The notes below the pieces were generated by a model. That model ran no database searches and was not told where the DNA came from. It was given only the letters and a program-made list of their open reading frames with translations. Position numbers and translations under genes: made by a program. This document shows positions 31,618-41,911 of a DNA stretch of 64,000 bases, piece by piece; the stretch's first letter is position 1; every line of letters starts with the position of its first letter. Origin of the DNA: Cycas panzhihuaensis (Eukaryota; Cycadophyta); the NCBI GenBank assembly GCA_023213395.1, contig CM041465.1, forward strand, positions 226,059,741-226,123,740, read 5' to 3'.

Positions 31618-34308
31618 GTGTTGGCAGCTTCTAACTAAGCCACAATAGTTATGAGACCTTTTAATGCCACCTAAGAAACTTTTGAGTGGTGGACTTTTGG
31701 AGCCAAGTTGTTAGAAGGTAATATGTTGTGCCAAGGATAGTAAATTAAGACTAGTGCATAAGGGGAACACACTACCAAGAGGGGGACAAGGGATAAGTCC
31801 ATTGAAACATTAGAAAGAGGTGGATTATTGACAACACAAACTATCGAAAGTGAAGAAGGCAGTTTGGGAATAGAACCAATGTTGGAAACAAACAGGGCTA
31901 GTGTATCTTACCCTAAAGGGATACTGAAAGGGAGCAAGGAGAACTCTAGCTTGGAGGAAAGCCCAAAGACCATGAGTAATAACAAGATTAACGCAGAGGA
32001 AGGTCCTAAGGTAGTTTGAGAAAACTTTTTCATAAGAAAGTTTGTGAATACACTGCTAGGGCCAGGAGATAACACATTTTTGATTTGAACACCACTAGCC
32101 ATTTAGATACTTGGTATAGAGGGGACAATACAAGTGAAAGCACCAAGGAATAACCTATTGTTTAAGTGAAATGTGGAGATAACATTAGAGCTAGGGTTGT
32201 CACCAATGCCGATCAATACAACTGTTGTGGATACATCAAGGGCTAAGACACCTCCAAAAATGGCATTGTCAAGATATTACAATGAAAGTGCTTTCAATCA
32301 TCTCACATTTAATGGAACAATGAATGTTGCCTAGCGTCTATGCCTTTTTAAAAATATGATTGATCTTAGAAAACTCACAGATGAAGAAGATATAAAGGAG
32401 AGATTTGTGCGTACCTTGAGAGGAGTACCATTGGTATGGTACAAAGAGTTGAATGCCAAAACTAAGTCATGGGGAGACATAGCTAAAGAGTTTCAGGAAA
32501 AGTTTCAGAAACTAAGGAACAATGGAGTTGTAGTATAGGCATTGAGGAATTTGAAGTAACAACCACGGGAAGGAGTCTTAGGTTATACCAGTTGGATGGC
32601 TATTGTGGTCGAAAACATAATGGACAGAGAAAAGCTTCCAAGTTTCATGCTGAAGAGCTTCTTTGTAAATGGATTACAACCAAGGTGGAGGATACTCATG
32701 AAGCAACATCCAAATAAATCATCTGCCAAAGTCAAGGAATGGACATTGGAATTGGAAAAGAGATGGAGTTTGAAGGAGTGGGAGCACAGGATAATGTTAT
32801 AAGAATGTTGCAAGAAGAGATTAAGGAACTATGCATAGAAAAAGCTTGTAAAGCAGGTAAAGGAAGAAAACTTTGAATTAGAAACCCTAAGGAGGAAATG
32901 GTAGAATTGAAATTAGAAGCATGGAAAAAGAAAACAAGAAAAGAAAGACAAGCTAAATAGTAGTCAGTGAGCCAAAACTATTATTGATCCAAAATGGTGT
33001 CACATTTGTCAGTTAGATACACATTCAACAGAGGAATGCTATGTTAACCTAAAGGGTAGTGATACAAATAAGGAGTCAAAGTGGTGTCACATAAATGAAA
33101 CATACACACACACCACGAAAGATTGCTACCTAAATCCTAGAAAGGCAAACAAAGAATCTGAGTGGCATTGAAATGTGACACTGACATGCATTCTACGAGA
33201 GAATTTTATTACAACCCCAAGGTAAAGAGTACTTAGGGTAGAGGAAGAGGGAGTGAATCCTGCACTATATATACAACAAAAATTGCCATGGACCAACTCG
33301 AATAAAACATTCTTGCAGGAAGATGTTTGTTTTGCTTGGAATTTCAACATTGGAAGTCAGAATGTCCATATGAGAAAGCAAGGGATAATACTACCCACAT
33401 ATGTAGGAAATGTGGGCCATGTAATTAGTAAGACTAGCAAGCTTGACCACGATGCTATTGGACATGCCAAAATTAGTTGACCTGCAAACTAGAAGTGGGT
33501 TGAAAATAAAGAAAACAAAAGAAGAAATAGATTACTCTAACCCCAAGCTAGAAATTGATTGTTTCACAATTGTGAAATGAGCTTTGGAGGAAGTACCCCG
33601 GGTGGCTGAAGTGAATAGACCTATATCACTAAGACTAGAAATTAAGAATGTGTACAAAAGAAGGGGGTTGCAAAAGGGAAAAGAAATGATGGTAGCAAGC
33701 CAGCCCCTATGGTAGAGTGTGACTAGTTATTTTAGAACGTACCCTCGAAAGATATACCAAAAATGCTAGTATTAATGGAGAATCTAGCCAAGTTGTTATA
33801 GTTAACCATTCCATTAACACAAGTGATATTATGGATGAAATTGGGATTGTTACAAGTTAGAGACTTGAAAGGAAAAGATCAAAATACAAGTAAGGTTGTT
33901 GCCATCCTTTGATGAAGACCCAAAGGTGACAATGACCGTGTTAGAAGAAACATTCAACAATGTGATTGTAGATGAAGGGGTAGTAATTAATCTACTACTA
34001 GTATAGATGTGGAGGTGACTTGGTAGCCCTGATATGAAGCTAGCAACACATTCATTAAAATTGGCAAATGAGCTTTATGTCTAGGCATTGGAAAGAGTAT
34101 CAAATATCAAAGTAAATGTGGCTAGCACAATAGTGCCCATAGAATTTACCATATTAGAGACAACCGAAGATATGGTCTCTTATCCAACATTGCTAGAGAG
34201 GCCATGGTTGTCCAAAACAAAGTGCCTACAAAGTCGGAAGCACGTTACCTTTATACTATCCTAGGACGAGAAGGATGTGACCCCACTAATGTTGGGAATA
34301 GAAAAGAG
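31618..34308 (+). pseudogene. TatX-p: gag and protease of a Tat/Athila-like gypsy element
   Basis: Plus-strand sister of TatX-m. The N-terminus has SYPKGILKGSKENSS (about 31906-31950). The gag core at 32356-32538 reads RFVRTLRGVPLVWYKEL and KEFQEKFQKLRNN, then FFVNGLQPRWRILMKQHP. A Cys/His region of several broken knuckles spans about 32990-33480 (CHICQLDTHSTEECY and similar). The protease lies at 33900-34290 (IVDEGVVINLL, TLLERPWLSKTKCLQSRKHVTF). Stops are frequent. Cop2 enters at 34309; the reading resumes at 53027. Confidence 0.75.
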
Positions 34309-34853
34309 TGTTAGAAATGGCATTTAGCCTACATCAACTAGGATCTAGAAAGATGTTTCAATTTAGTTCTAGAATTAAGAAGATCAACACTTAATAATGA
34401 AAGCTACTCAAGTAAACAAGATAAAAGAACAAAGCATGAAAGAGCATGAGCAAGATGATACCAAAAGTATGGAGGAGATAGAATTGGTCTAATCTCCAAA
34501 TGAATAACAGTTTGATTAGCAAACTGGTAGCATAACAATACAACTCAAACTCTATCTGAGAAACATGAGAAATGGTCTCAATATATAGAGTTACAAAAGA
34601 GACCTAAGGCATTGGATGTTTGACAAAGTGCCAAACATCCAAGCTATATCCTTTGCATATAGGACGTGTCCTTTTGGGCTCTTAAGTGAGCAAAAGTGCA
34701 TAAGGGTTATTTTGACTCGTAAGTCACAATGTTATGTCACTAGGAAAGAATGTGCGTATGTACTTTATCACTTAAGTGATAAGTCACCCCATAAAGTACA
34801 AATATACATGAAAATAAAGTACATATGCCTAACATGAAACATAAGGTTTAACA
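34309..34853 (-). repeat. Cop2 3' LTR
   Basis: Minus strand TGTTAAACCTTATG...CCATTTCTAACA. Contains the palindrome TATCACTTAAGTGATA at 34766-34781 and the TTGGATGTTTG inverted repeat at 34611-34643. The purine tract GGAGGGG precedes it (34860-34854 on the minus strand). Confidence 0.93.
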
Positions 34854-34869
34854 CCCCTCCCTTACTGTT

Positions 34870-36111
34870 TACAATGTTAAGTCAGGCCCCTAGACCTTCT
34901 CTAAATTTTACAAATTTTTCTCTACCAAGTGGCTTTGTAAAGATATCTGCTGTCTGCTGCTCTGTAGGTCTATAATGGAGGTTGATCTCATAGTTCTACA
35001 TATGTTCTCTGATGAAGTGGTGATGAACCTCTATGTGTTTGGTTCGTGCATGAAAAACTGGATTATTGGCCAACTTGAACACACTTTGATTGTCATAATA
35101 TATCCTGATGGGGTGATTCTGCTCAAGTCCAAGCTCTCCAAGAATCCGACAAAGCCAAATAGTCTCACAAGCTACGCTGACTGCAACTTTATACTCTACT
35201 TTTGTGGATGACAAGGTAACATTGAGTTGCTTCTTGTAACTCCACGAAATGAGTCTTGAACCAAGGGTAAAGCAATAACCTGAGGTTGATCTGCAGCTAT
35301 CCTGGCATCCTGCCCAATCAGAATTTGAGAACCCTTTCAAGATGAATTTCTCATTATCTGCATACTGAAGGCCATGCTGCAATGTGCTTTTAATGTATTT
35401 CATATGCGTTTTGTTGCATTCAAAGGTTTCTGATTGGGTTGAGACATGTACCTTGAATAAATCCCAACGACAAATAAAATATTCGGTATATTGTTGGTGA
35501 GGTAGATTAGACTACCAACTAGTTGCTGCAAAAGAGTGGGATCTATAGGTTCAACTTCCTCATTGAGAGTCAGCTTCGTTCCGTTCTCCATAGGTGTAGG
35601 CGCTGGTTTGCAGTCATGCATCCTAAACTGTTGCAAAATGTCTTAAGAATATTTTGCTTGGGAGATGAAAATATAGCATGACTGTTGCCATAGCTCAAAG
35701 CCTAGAAAATAATGGAGAAGTCCAAGATCTGTCATCTCAAAGCTTCTTTTCAAATCACCTTGGAGAATTTGTATCATCTTAGTGTCATTACTAGTGATCA
35801 CTAAGTCATCAATATACAAGACAATAAAAATGGCATGGTCCTTCCCAACTTTGATGTATAAGTTAGGATCTGATATGGATCGATGATATCCATGTCTCAA
35901 AAAATAATCATCAATTTTTGAGTACCATGCTCGTGGGGCTTGTTTCAAGCCATACAATGCCTTTTTGAGATGACAAACCATGTGCTTCTTGCCTTGTACT
36001 TTATAACAAGGAGGTTGCTCCAAATATACCTCTTCTTGAAGATCGTCATTGAGGAAGGCACTCTTCACATCCATTTGAAAAATCGGCCATTTGCATTGAG
36101 TAACTAAGGCT
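34870..36111 (-). pseudogene. Cop2 reverse transcriptase (C-terminal part) and RNase H
   Basis: RT from 36074: MDVKSAFLNDDLQEEVYLEQ, KALYGLKQAPRAWYSKIDDYF and the catalytic box YIDD (about 35810), then MTDLGLLHYFLGFEL. After a stop near 35640 the frame continues with QFRMHDCKPAPTPMENGTK and PDISFAVG-like residues. RNase H at 35403-34996 has SNSDWAGCQDSCRSTSGYCF, LSSTKVEY, YYDNQSVFKLANNPVFHART and KHIEVHHHFIREH. It is split at 36111 from the RT N-terminus by TRG2. Confidence 0.9.
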
Positions 36112-36507
36112 TGTTGGGGTTAATGCTCCTCACTTAATAACCCCATTTTTGGAGTATGTGAGTGCACACTTTCTCATGGTAAGTTAAGGTGAGTTTACTT
36201 TATTATGTTTTGTTATTATTTTCATGTCAAGTTATTATTTTATATTTGTTTAAATTCTGGAGATTGAGGAGGTTTCCTTCCTTCCTCAAAAGTATAAATC
36301 TTATGGGGTGCATAACCCTGGTGTTCTTCAACACCAACAAATATTGGAATTATGTTGTACTCTTCACAATGGTTTAATGAAATGATGTTTTGAATATTGA
36401 TCTTCAACATGGCTTGAGTTATATGTGATCACCTGCTTGGCTCTCTCTCTTGCATTCTTCGATTCTAACATTGTATCTAGAAGCTATTGAACATCTAATT
36501 TCTAACA
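36112..36507 (+). repeat. TRG2 5' LTR
   Basis: TGTTGGGGTTAATG...TAATTTCTAACA, paired with 39315-39709. Confidence 0.92.
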
Positions 36508-36519
36508 TGGTATCAGAGC
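36508..36519 (+). other. TRG2 primer-binding site
   Basis: A perfect TGGTATCAGAGC directly abutting the LTR with no spacer, as in Cop1; the gypsy elements here have a two-base spacer. Confidence 0.95.
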
Positions 36520-38608
36520 AAATCTTGGTGCATAGCTTGTAGCTCTTCATTCGCTCAATGAAAGTGCAACACACAGCTGCTCGTTGGACTCTTGGCAAGC
36601 TGATCTACTCAACAAAGAAAACAATTTGAGATTTCATCCTCTTTGGAAAGAGATATTGTGATTTAAATTTGTGATCTTTAATATATTTGATAATAGTTTA
36701 TTCTTCATATTTTTATATGCATAAATATATTTTGTTATTTGGACTTCCATTGGTACTGATCTAAGGAGATCAATTGTGTGAAAGCCACACTTATTCATAG
36801 CTATTTTTGGAAAATATTCTGGTGCTTGGAGGTAAACTCTGGTGAAAGTAAGATTTTAAAGCAACATTTATTGAATATTTCATTTATTTTTGACATTATT
36901 TGTTATATAGTTCTTGAGAAATATTTGATATTTTGATACTTAAGAATTATTTGATCAGTATTTCTTCAGTATTTGTAGCCAAATTGATTGTATTCAGCAC
37001 AACAATAGGCTGGTTTAATTATTTTTCAAAGTTATTTGATAAATGTTTCATTTTTCACCGTTTTTCAAGGGTTTTGCAAGGTTCTTAGACTTCCACCGCT
37101 CCGTTCTCCTCAATACAAGCTTATTTTTCAAAAATTCCACATCTATTGGGTACCTCTCATCATTGCATCCATTTCTTTAAATTTTCGTCTCATTTCGAGG
37201 CCATTTGATCCTTCGTTAGGGTTCTGCATTCCTGTTTTGGTTTGTCGTTCTTGTGCACAAGTCACAGAAGCCTAAAAAAGGACAGCTGCGCTATTTCTGT
37301 GATATCTGTGCAACCGTTTATCCGATTTATGAACCGTCTGAAGCATTGGAAAGCTGATTCAGAGCTTGATTAGGTCAAAGTTGACTTTTATTTATTGAGC
37401 TTATTTTATTAGTCATAAACGGGTCCATTCGTTGTTTCTTTAATATCTTGAGCTCTACAACTCCAAATTGCAAACTGTCTGAACCGTCTGAAAGATATTT
37501 TAGAGATCTTTACAATAGAACAACTTTCACTTCATTTTGACTTCATTTTGCAGGTTGTTAAAGCTCCTCAAGTTAAGGTTCTAATTCAGTCCTACTTGGA
37601 CATTTTGGTGACATTTTTTGAACCAAAACCTTTTGCAATTGAATATATTTGATTAATATCTATCTTCTAGTTGATTATTAATAATATTTATTAATGTTTA
37701 TTGGACTTATAAGCTATTTTTGTAACTCTTTAGCATTCTTTGACTTTTGAAGCAAAAGGACCCCTTGTTATGCTCAAAACGAAAACCAAATTCTTCTTAT
37801 CTTGGTATTTCATTTCTATTATAAGTATCTCTAAGCTATTTTCTTGATTGATTAAAGATATTTCATTGAATATTGATGCTTGTTTAAGGCCATTTTTCCT
37901 TCTTATTTGCTTATCAAGTACACTCTATTTACAAAAAATTCTTTAAAAGAACTCATTCACATCTTACTTATACTTCATCTAGGAGCATTTACCAACTATT
38001 TTTTATGCACTTGAGCTCTCTTGGCATAAGTTGAAAGAATTTTTTAAGTTGCTTAAGGCCTCATTACATTCTTTGAAGACATTTATGTGCATCGTTGCAT
38101 AAAATTGATATATATTTGTTAATACATTCAAAGATTTAAGTTCTTCATTGCATTTTACAAGGTTTCTTATGCATTCTTGGTGAAAAGGACATAAGCATTG
38201 ATTATTCATTTTTTGAAAAGAATTGATTAGTTCTCTAAGGGATTCATCTTCCTTCTTTGAAAAATTTTTGAGTATTTGAAAGATTATTGATTCATTTATA
38301 GATCCTTTATTTGATTTATTTGAAAAGCATTAAGAGTTGCTTCAAGATTCTTTGTTTAAGGAGATTTGCTTGTCAAGACATCCTTGCATCAAAGCATTCA
38401 AGTTGAAAGAGCATAAATATTTTTTTAGCTCTCATTCTTTCAAGTAAGTTTTTTATTTTGTTGTTCAAATAAAGGGAAGGAATTACATATTCGCATCTAC
38501 ACTACTTCGATAAAAGAAATGTTTCTTGTGATTCAAAAGTTTTAAGGAGATGTACTTCTTTTGTTCAAGATTGATTCGTTCATTAGAAGTTATTATTAAG
38601 TAATTACA
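36520..38608 (+). other. TRG2 leader, non-coding
   Basis: About 2.1 kb of T-rich sequence without coding pattern. Its length is more than half the element. Confidence 0.65.
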
Positions 38609-39300
38609 ATGGTAATGATTGAGAACAACACTAGGTTTCCCATATTTGATGGGACAAATTTTTATATTTGAAGATGTATGCTAAAATCTCCCTTTGTTAA
38701 AAATGACTTGTGGAAAATTGTAGAACATGGTTACCAAGTGAATGAACCCAATTTTAGAGAAAACTTTAGAAAAGATAATGAAGCCTTGAAACTAATGTTT
38801 TGTATTATTAATGATGATGTATTCACTCATGTTAGTGATTTAACCACATGCAAGTCTACATGGGATACCATTGAGTCATTTAATTGGGGAGAAATTTTAA
38901 AATTAAATGAATTTATTTATATTGATAATTTTTTTCCTGTGAAACAGACAGTAGAATAGGTAATTTTTGATGAAAAGACTAATGTTGTAAGTATTTTTGA
39001 AGATTCCAATAAGATCAATGAATACAATAATGCATGTACATATAACACAATTGATTCCCATAAGACACAAGATCAAGAAGACCAAGTCAAAGATGGAGAC
39101 ATTGCTACTCATTCGAAGAAAGCTATGCCTATTTGGGAACCACTTGAGATACTCATTGATGAAAAGACGACATTACAAGTTAATGACCACATCAAGGATA
39201 GAGAAAAAACTACAAGACACAAGTTCAATCTCTTCTCAAAATGTACCTCAGATATTTATTCCACAAGTTCAAGGAGAAATTGAAAATGTATGTGATGAAC
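38609..39300 (+). pseudogene. TRG2 gag remnant (copia UBN2-like)
   Basis: The ATG at 38609 begins MVMIENNTRFPIFDGTNFYI. A TGA then stands where copia gags have a tryptophan (TGG), and the frame continues as RCMLKSPFVKNDLWKIVEHG, LKLMFCIINDDVFTHVSDL, CKSTWDTIESF. This is the N-terminal half of a copia gag; the rest is lysine-rich and unrecognisable. No zinc knuckle, protease or pol follows before the purine tract at 39301-39314. Confidence 0.75.
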
Positions 39301-39314
39301 ATTAAGGGGAAGAA

Positions 39315-39709
39315 TGTTGGGGTTAATACCCCTCACCTAACACCTATACATTTGGAGCATGTGAGTGCACACTCTCTCATGGTAAGTTAAGATGAGTTTA
39401 CTTTATTATGTTTTGTTATTATTTTAATGTCATGTTATTATTTTATATTTGTTTGAATTTTGGAGGTTGAAGAGGTTTCCCTCATTTCTCAAAGTATAAA
39501 TCTTATGGGGTGCATAACCTTGGAGTTTTTCAACACCACCAAATATTGGAATTATGTTGTACTTTGCACAATGGCTTAATGAAATGATGCTTTAAATATT
39601 GATCTTCAACATGATTTGAATTATATATGATCACCTGCTTGACTCTCTCTCTTGCATTCTTCGATTCTAACATTGTATTTAGAAGTTATTGAATATCTAA
39701 TTTCTAATA
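39315..39709 (+). repeat. TRG2 3' LTR
   Basis: TGTTGGGGTTAATACC...TTTCTAATA. The terminal CA has decayed and about one base is missing at the right edge. Confidence 0.9.
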
Positions 39710-41338
39710 GGCCAAGATGAGTTTGATGGTGTTCATGTTTGTAACAGGTGCAAAAGTCTCCTCATAATCAATTCCTTCTTTCTGTTTGGATCCTTTTGCA
39801 ACAAGTCGGGCCTTTTGGTGCTTGAGTGGAATTTGGTCTTGTAGACCCATTTGCAACTGATTGCCTGCTTGTGCTTAGATAATTCTACCAAATCCCAAGT
39901 TCTATTCTTTTCAATAGAATGGATTTCTTCATCCATGACAACCTTCCAATTTTTATTTTCATACGCCTCCTTAAAGGTGGAAGGCTCATCAACACATAGC
40001 ACTTCAGCCATAAGTGCATAATTGGTTTGTCGCCACGTCTTGGATTGACGTTTTCTTTCAATGATTTGGCCGTCTTGAACAGTCTGAGTATACCATTTGG
40101 GCAACTTTTTGACTGATGTTACTTGAACCTCAAGATCTTCTGGTCGGAGTGGTTGATCAACAGAAGATGTACTGGGATCAAGTGGAACAGATTTTGATGA
40201 TGTGGACGGACCAACTGGTGCAAATGATGTACATGGTGTTGAAGATTGAGAGGGAAGGAAGTCCCCAACAATCTTTTTGCCTTTGTCGATAGGAGGTTGG
40301 ATGGATGCTGATTCCAACTCCTTGTGTTCATCTTCAACAAAGATTACATCTTTTGAGAGATGCATTTTCTTACCAACAGGATCATACAATTTGTGTGCCT
40401 TGCTGTGAATGGCATAGCCTATAAAAATACATTTTAGACTGTGTTTGTCTAATTTGGTTATTTGCTGGTCGGGGATGTGCATATAAGTAGTGCACCCAAA
40501 TGTCCTCAAATGACTAACGGTAGGCTTTTTGTCAGACCAAGCCTCCTCTGGTGTGATGTCGGTGACGGCTGATTTAGGACTCTGATTTGCCACATAGGCA
40601 ACTGTGTGGAATGTTTTTGCCTAGTATGCTCATGTTAGTCCTTTTGCATGCATCATGGCTTTGGCTTTCTTTGCCAAAGTCTTGTTCATTTGTTCGAAGA
40701 CTCTATTTTGTTGAGGAGTACGAGGAATGGTGAGCTGTCTTTGAATGCCGTTATCCTTGTAGAATTGGATGAATTCCTTTGAAGTGAATTCACCTCCATT
40801 GTTTGACCTTAGAATTTTGACTGAGTGGCCAGATTCATTCTCCACTTGAAGTTTGAATTCTTTGAACTTCTGGAATGCTTCAGATTTCTGTTTGATAAAA
40901 TAGACTCAAACTTTGTGTGAGAAATCATTTATGAAGGAGATGTAGTACAATGCCCTTCCAAAAGATGCCACGGACATAGGTCCACATAGATTTGAATGAA
41001 TTAGTTGCAAGGGATGTGATGCACGCCATGCTTTGCCTTTAGGAAAAAATAATCGATAATGTGTTCCCATTATGCAAGCTTCACAAAGACATTTTGAACC
41101 ATACAGTCTTGGAAGCTCATACACCATGTTTTTGTTCATCATCATCTTAATGTTGTCTAAGCTTAAGTGGCCTAAACGATGATGCCAAAGCTACTTCTTT
41201 GACATTGATTGAGTGACAGAGTAAGCAGAATCAAGTGTTATATTATTTGCATCCATCTTATAAAGTTCACGATCTTCATGACCAATGGCGACCACTTGAT
41301 CATACTTGTCATTAATAATACATTTCCCATTTTTAAAT
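39710..41338 (-). pseudogene. Cop2 integrase and RT N-terminus
   Basis: Minus strand. The pre-integrase motif region lies near 41200-41338. The integrase core has YGSKCLCEACIMGTHYRL, LIHSNLCGPM (first catalytic aspartate now asparagine), ISFINDFSHKV, LRSNNGGEFTSKEF (second aspartate also asparagine) and TPQQNRVFEQMNKTL. The C-terminal part (40593-39900) reads EEAWSDKKPTVSHLRTFGCT, KCIFIGYAIHSKAHKLYDP, then a serine/proline-rich linker. The RT start is WKVVMDEEIHSIEKNRTWDL and [13 protein letters not shown]. Both aspartate losses are G-to-A transitions. Cop2' cuts it at 41339. Confidence 0.88.
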
Positions 41339-41897
41339 TGTTAAACCTTATGTTTATATGTTAAGCTTATGTACTTTCTATTTTTGTATTATGTGTGCAC
41401 TTTAATGCTCATGTGCACTTTTGTACTTTAGGGGTGACTTTATCACTTAAGTGATAAAGTACACACCCACCTTATGACTAGTGACACAATGTTGTCACTT
41501 ATGTGACTTGAGGGTCAAATGACCCCATTGCATTTAAAGGACACATGTCAATCATCCAAGGCATGTATCTTGGATGTTTGACACTTGTCAAACATCCAAG
41601 GCCTTAGGTCTCTCATCTCACTCTATATAATGAGACCTATTCCTCATTGTTGCTCATTCAAGAGTTGGAGCTCATTGTTATTCTATCAGTTTGCTAATCA
41701 AGCTGAAGGCATTCTTTGGTTGTTGGACTAATTCCAACACCTCATCTTTGGTATTGTGTTCTTGCTCCTATTTCTCTTTGAGTCCTTTGAATTCTTTGAA
41801 TTCTTTGAAGTTCTTTGTTACTTATGCTTAATGCATTTATGGTATTGTGCTTTCATTAAAGATCTTGGACCTATGAGGCTTTAAGCCCATTCTAACA
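41339..41897 (+). repeat. Cop2' 5' LTR with palindromes and TATA box
   Basis: TGTTAAACCTTATG...CCCATTCTAACA. A 24-bp perfect palindrome lies at 41437-41460, a 32-bp near-palindrome at 41569-41600 and a TATATAA box at 41624-41630. Confidence 0.94.
41569..41630 (+). promoter_or_regulatory. Cop2' LTR promoter: inverted repeat and TATA box
   Basis: CTTGGATGTTTGACA and TGTCAAACATCCAAG face each other with a 2-base gap, 24 bases upstream of TATATAA. The arrangement is kept in all four LTRs of the family. It could be a dimeric protein site or an RNA hairpin; the function is inferred. Confidence 0.6.
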
Positions 41898-41899
41898 AT

Positions 41900-41911
41900 T
41901 GGTATAAGAGC
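41900..41911 (+). other. Cop2' primer-binding site
   Basis: TGGTATAAGAGC, one mismatch to TGGTATCAGAGC. Confidence 0.88.

Larger units (their letters stand above)
36112..39709 (+). mobile_element. TRG2: 3.6-kb copia-type gag-only element
   Basis: LTRs of about 396 bp (36112-36507 and 39315-39709), a perfect PBS and a purine tract enclose 2.8 kb that codes only for a short copia-type gag remnant. The rest is a long AT-rich leader. Flanks AGGCT (36107-36111) and AGGCC (39709-39713, sharing the last LTR base) fit a target duplication with one change. Rejoining the flanks restores the Cop2 RT reading (LILALVTQCKW). LTRs differ by roughly 8%. Confidence 0.88.

Noticed and set aside
38997-39305. 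102-codon plus-strand frame at the end of TRG2 as a separate gene
   Set aside because: Lysine-rich, low complexity, no domain; it is the decayed C-terminal part of the gag region before the PPT.
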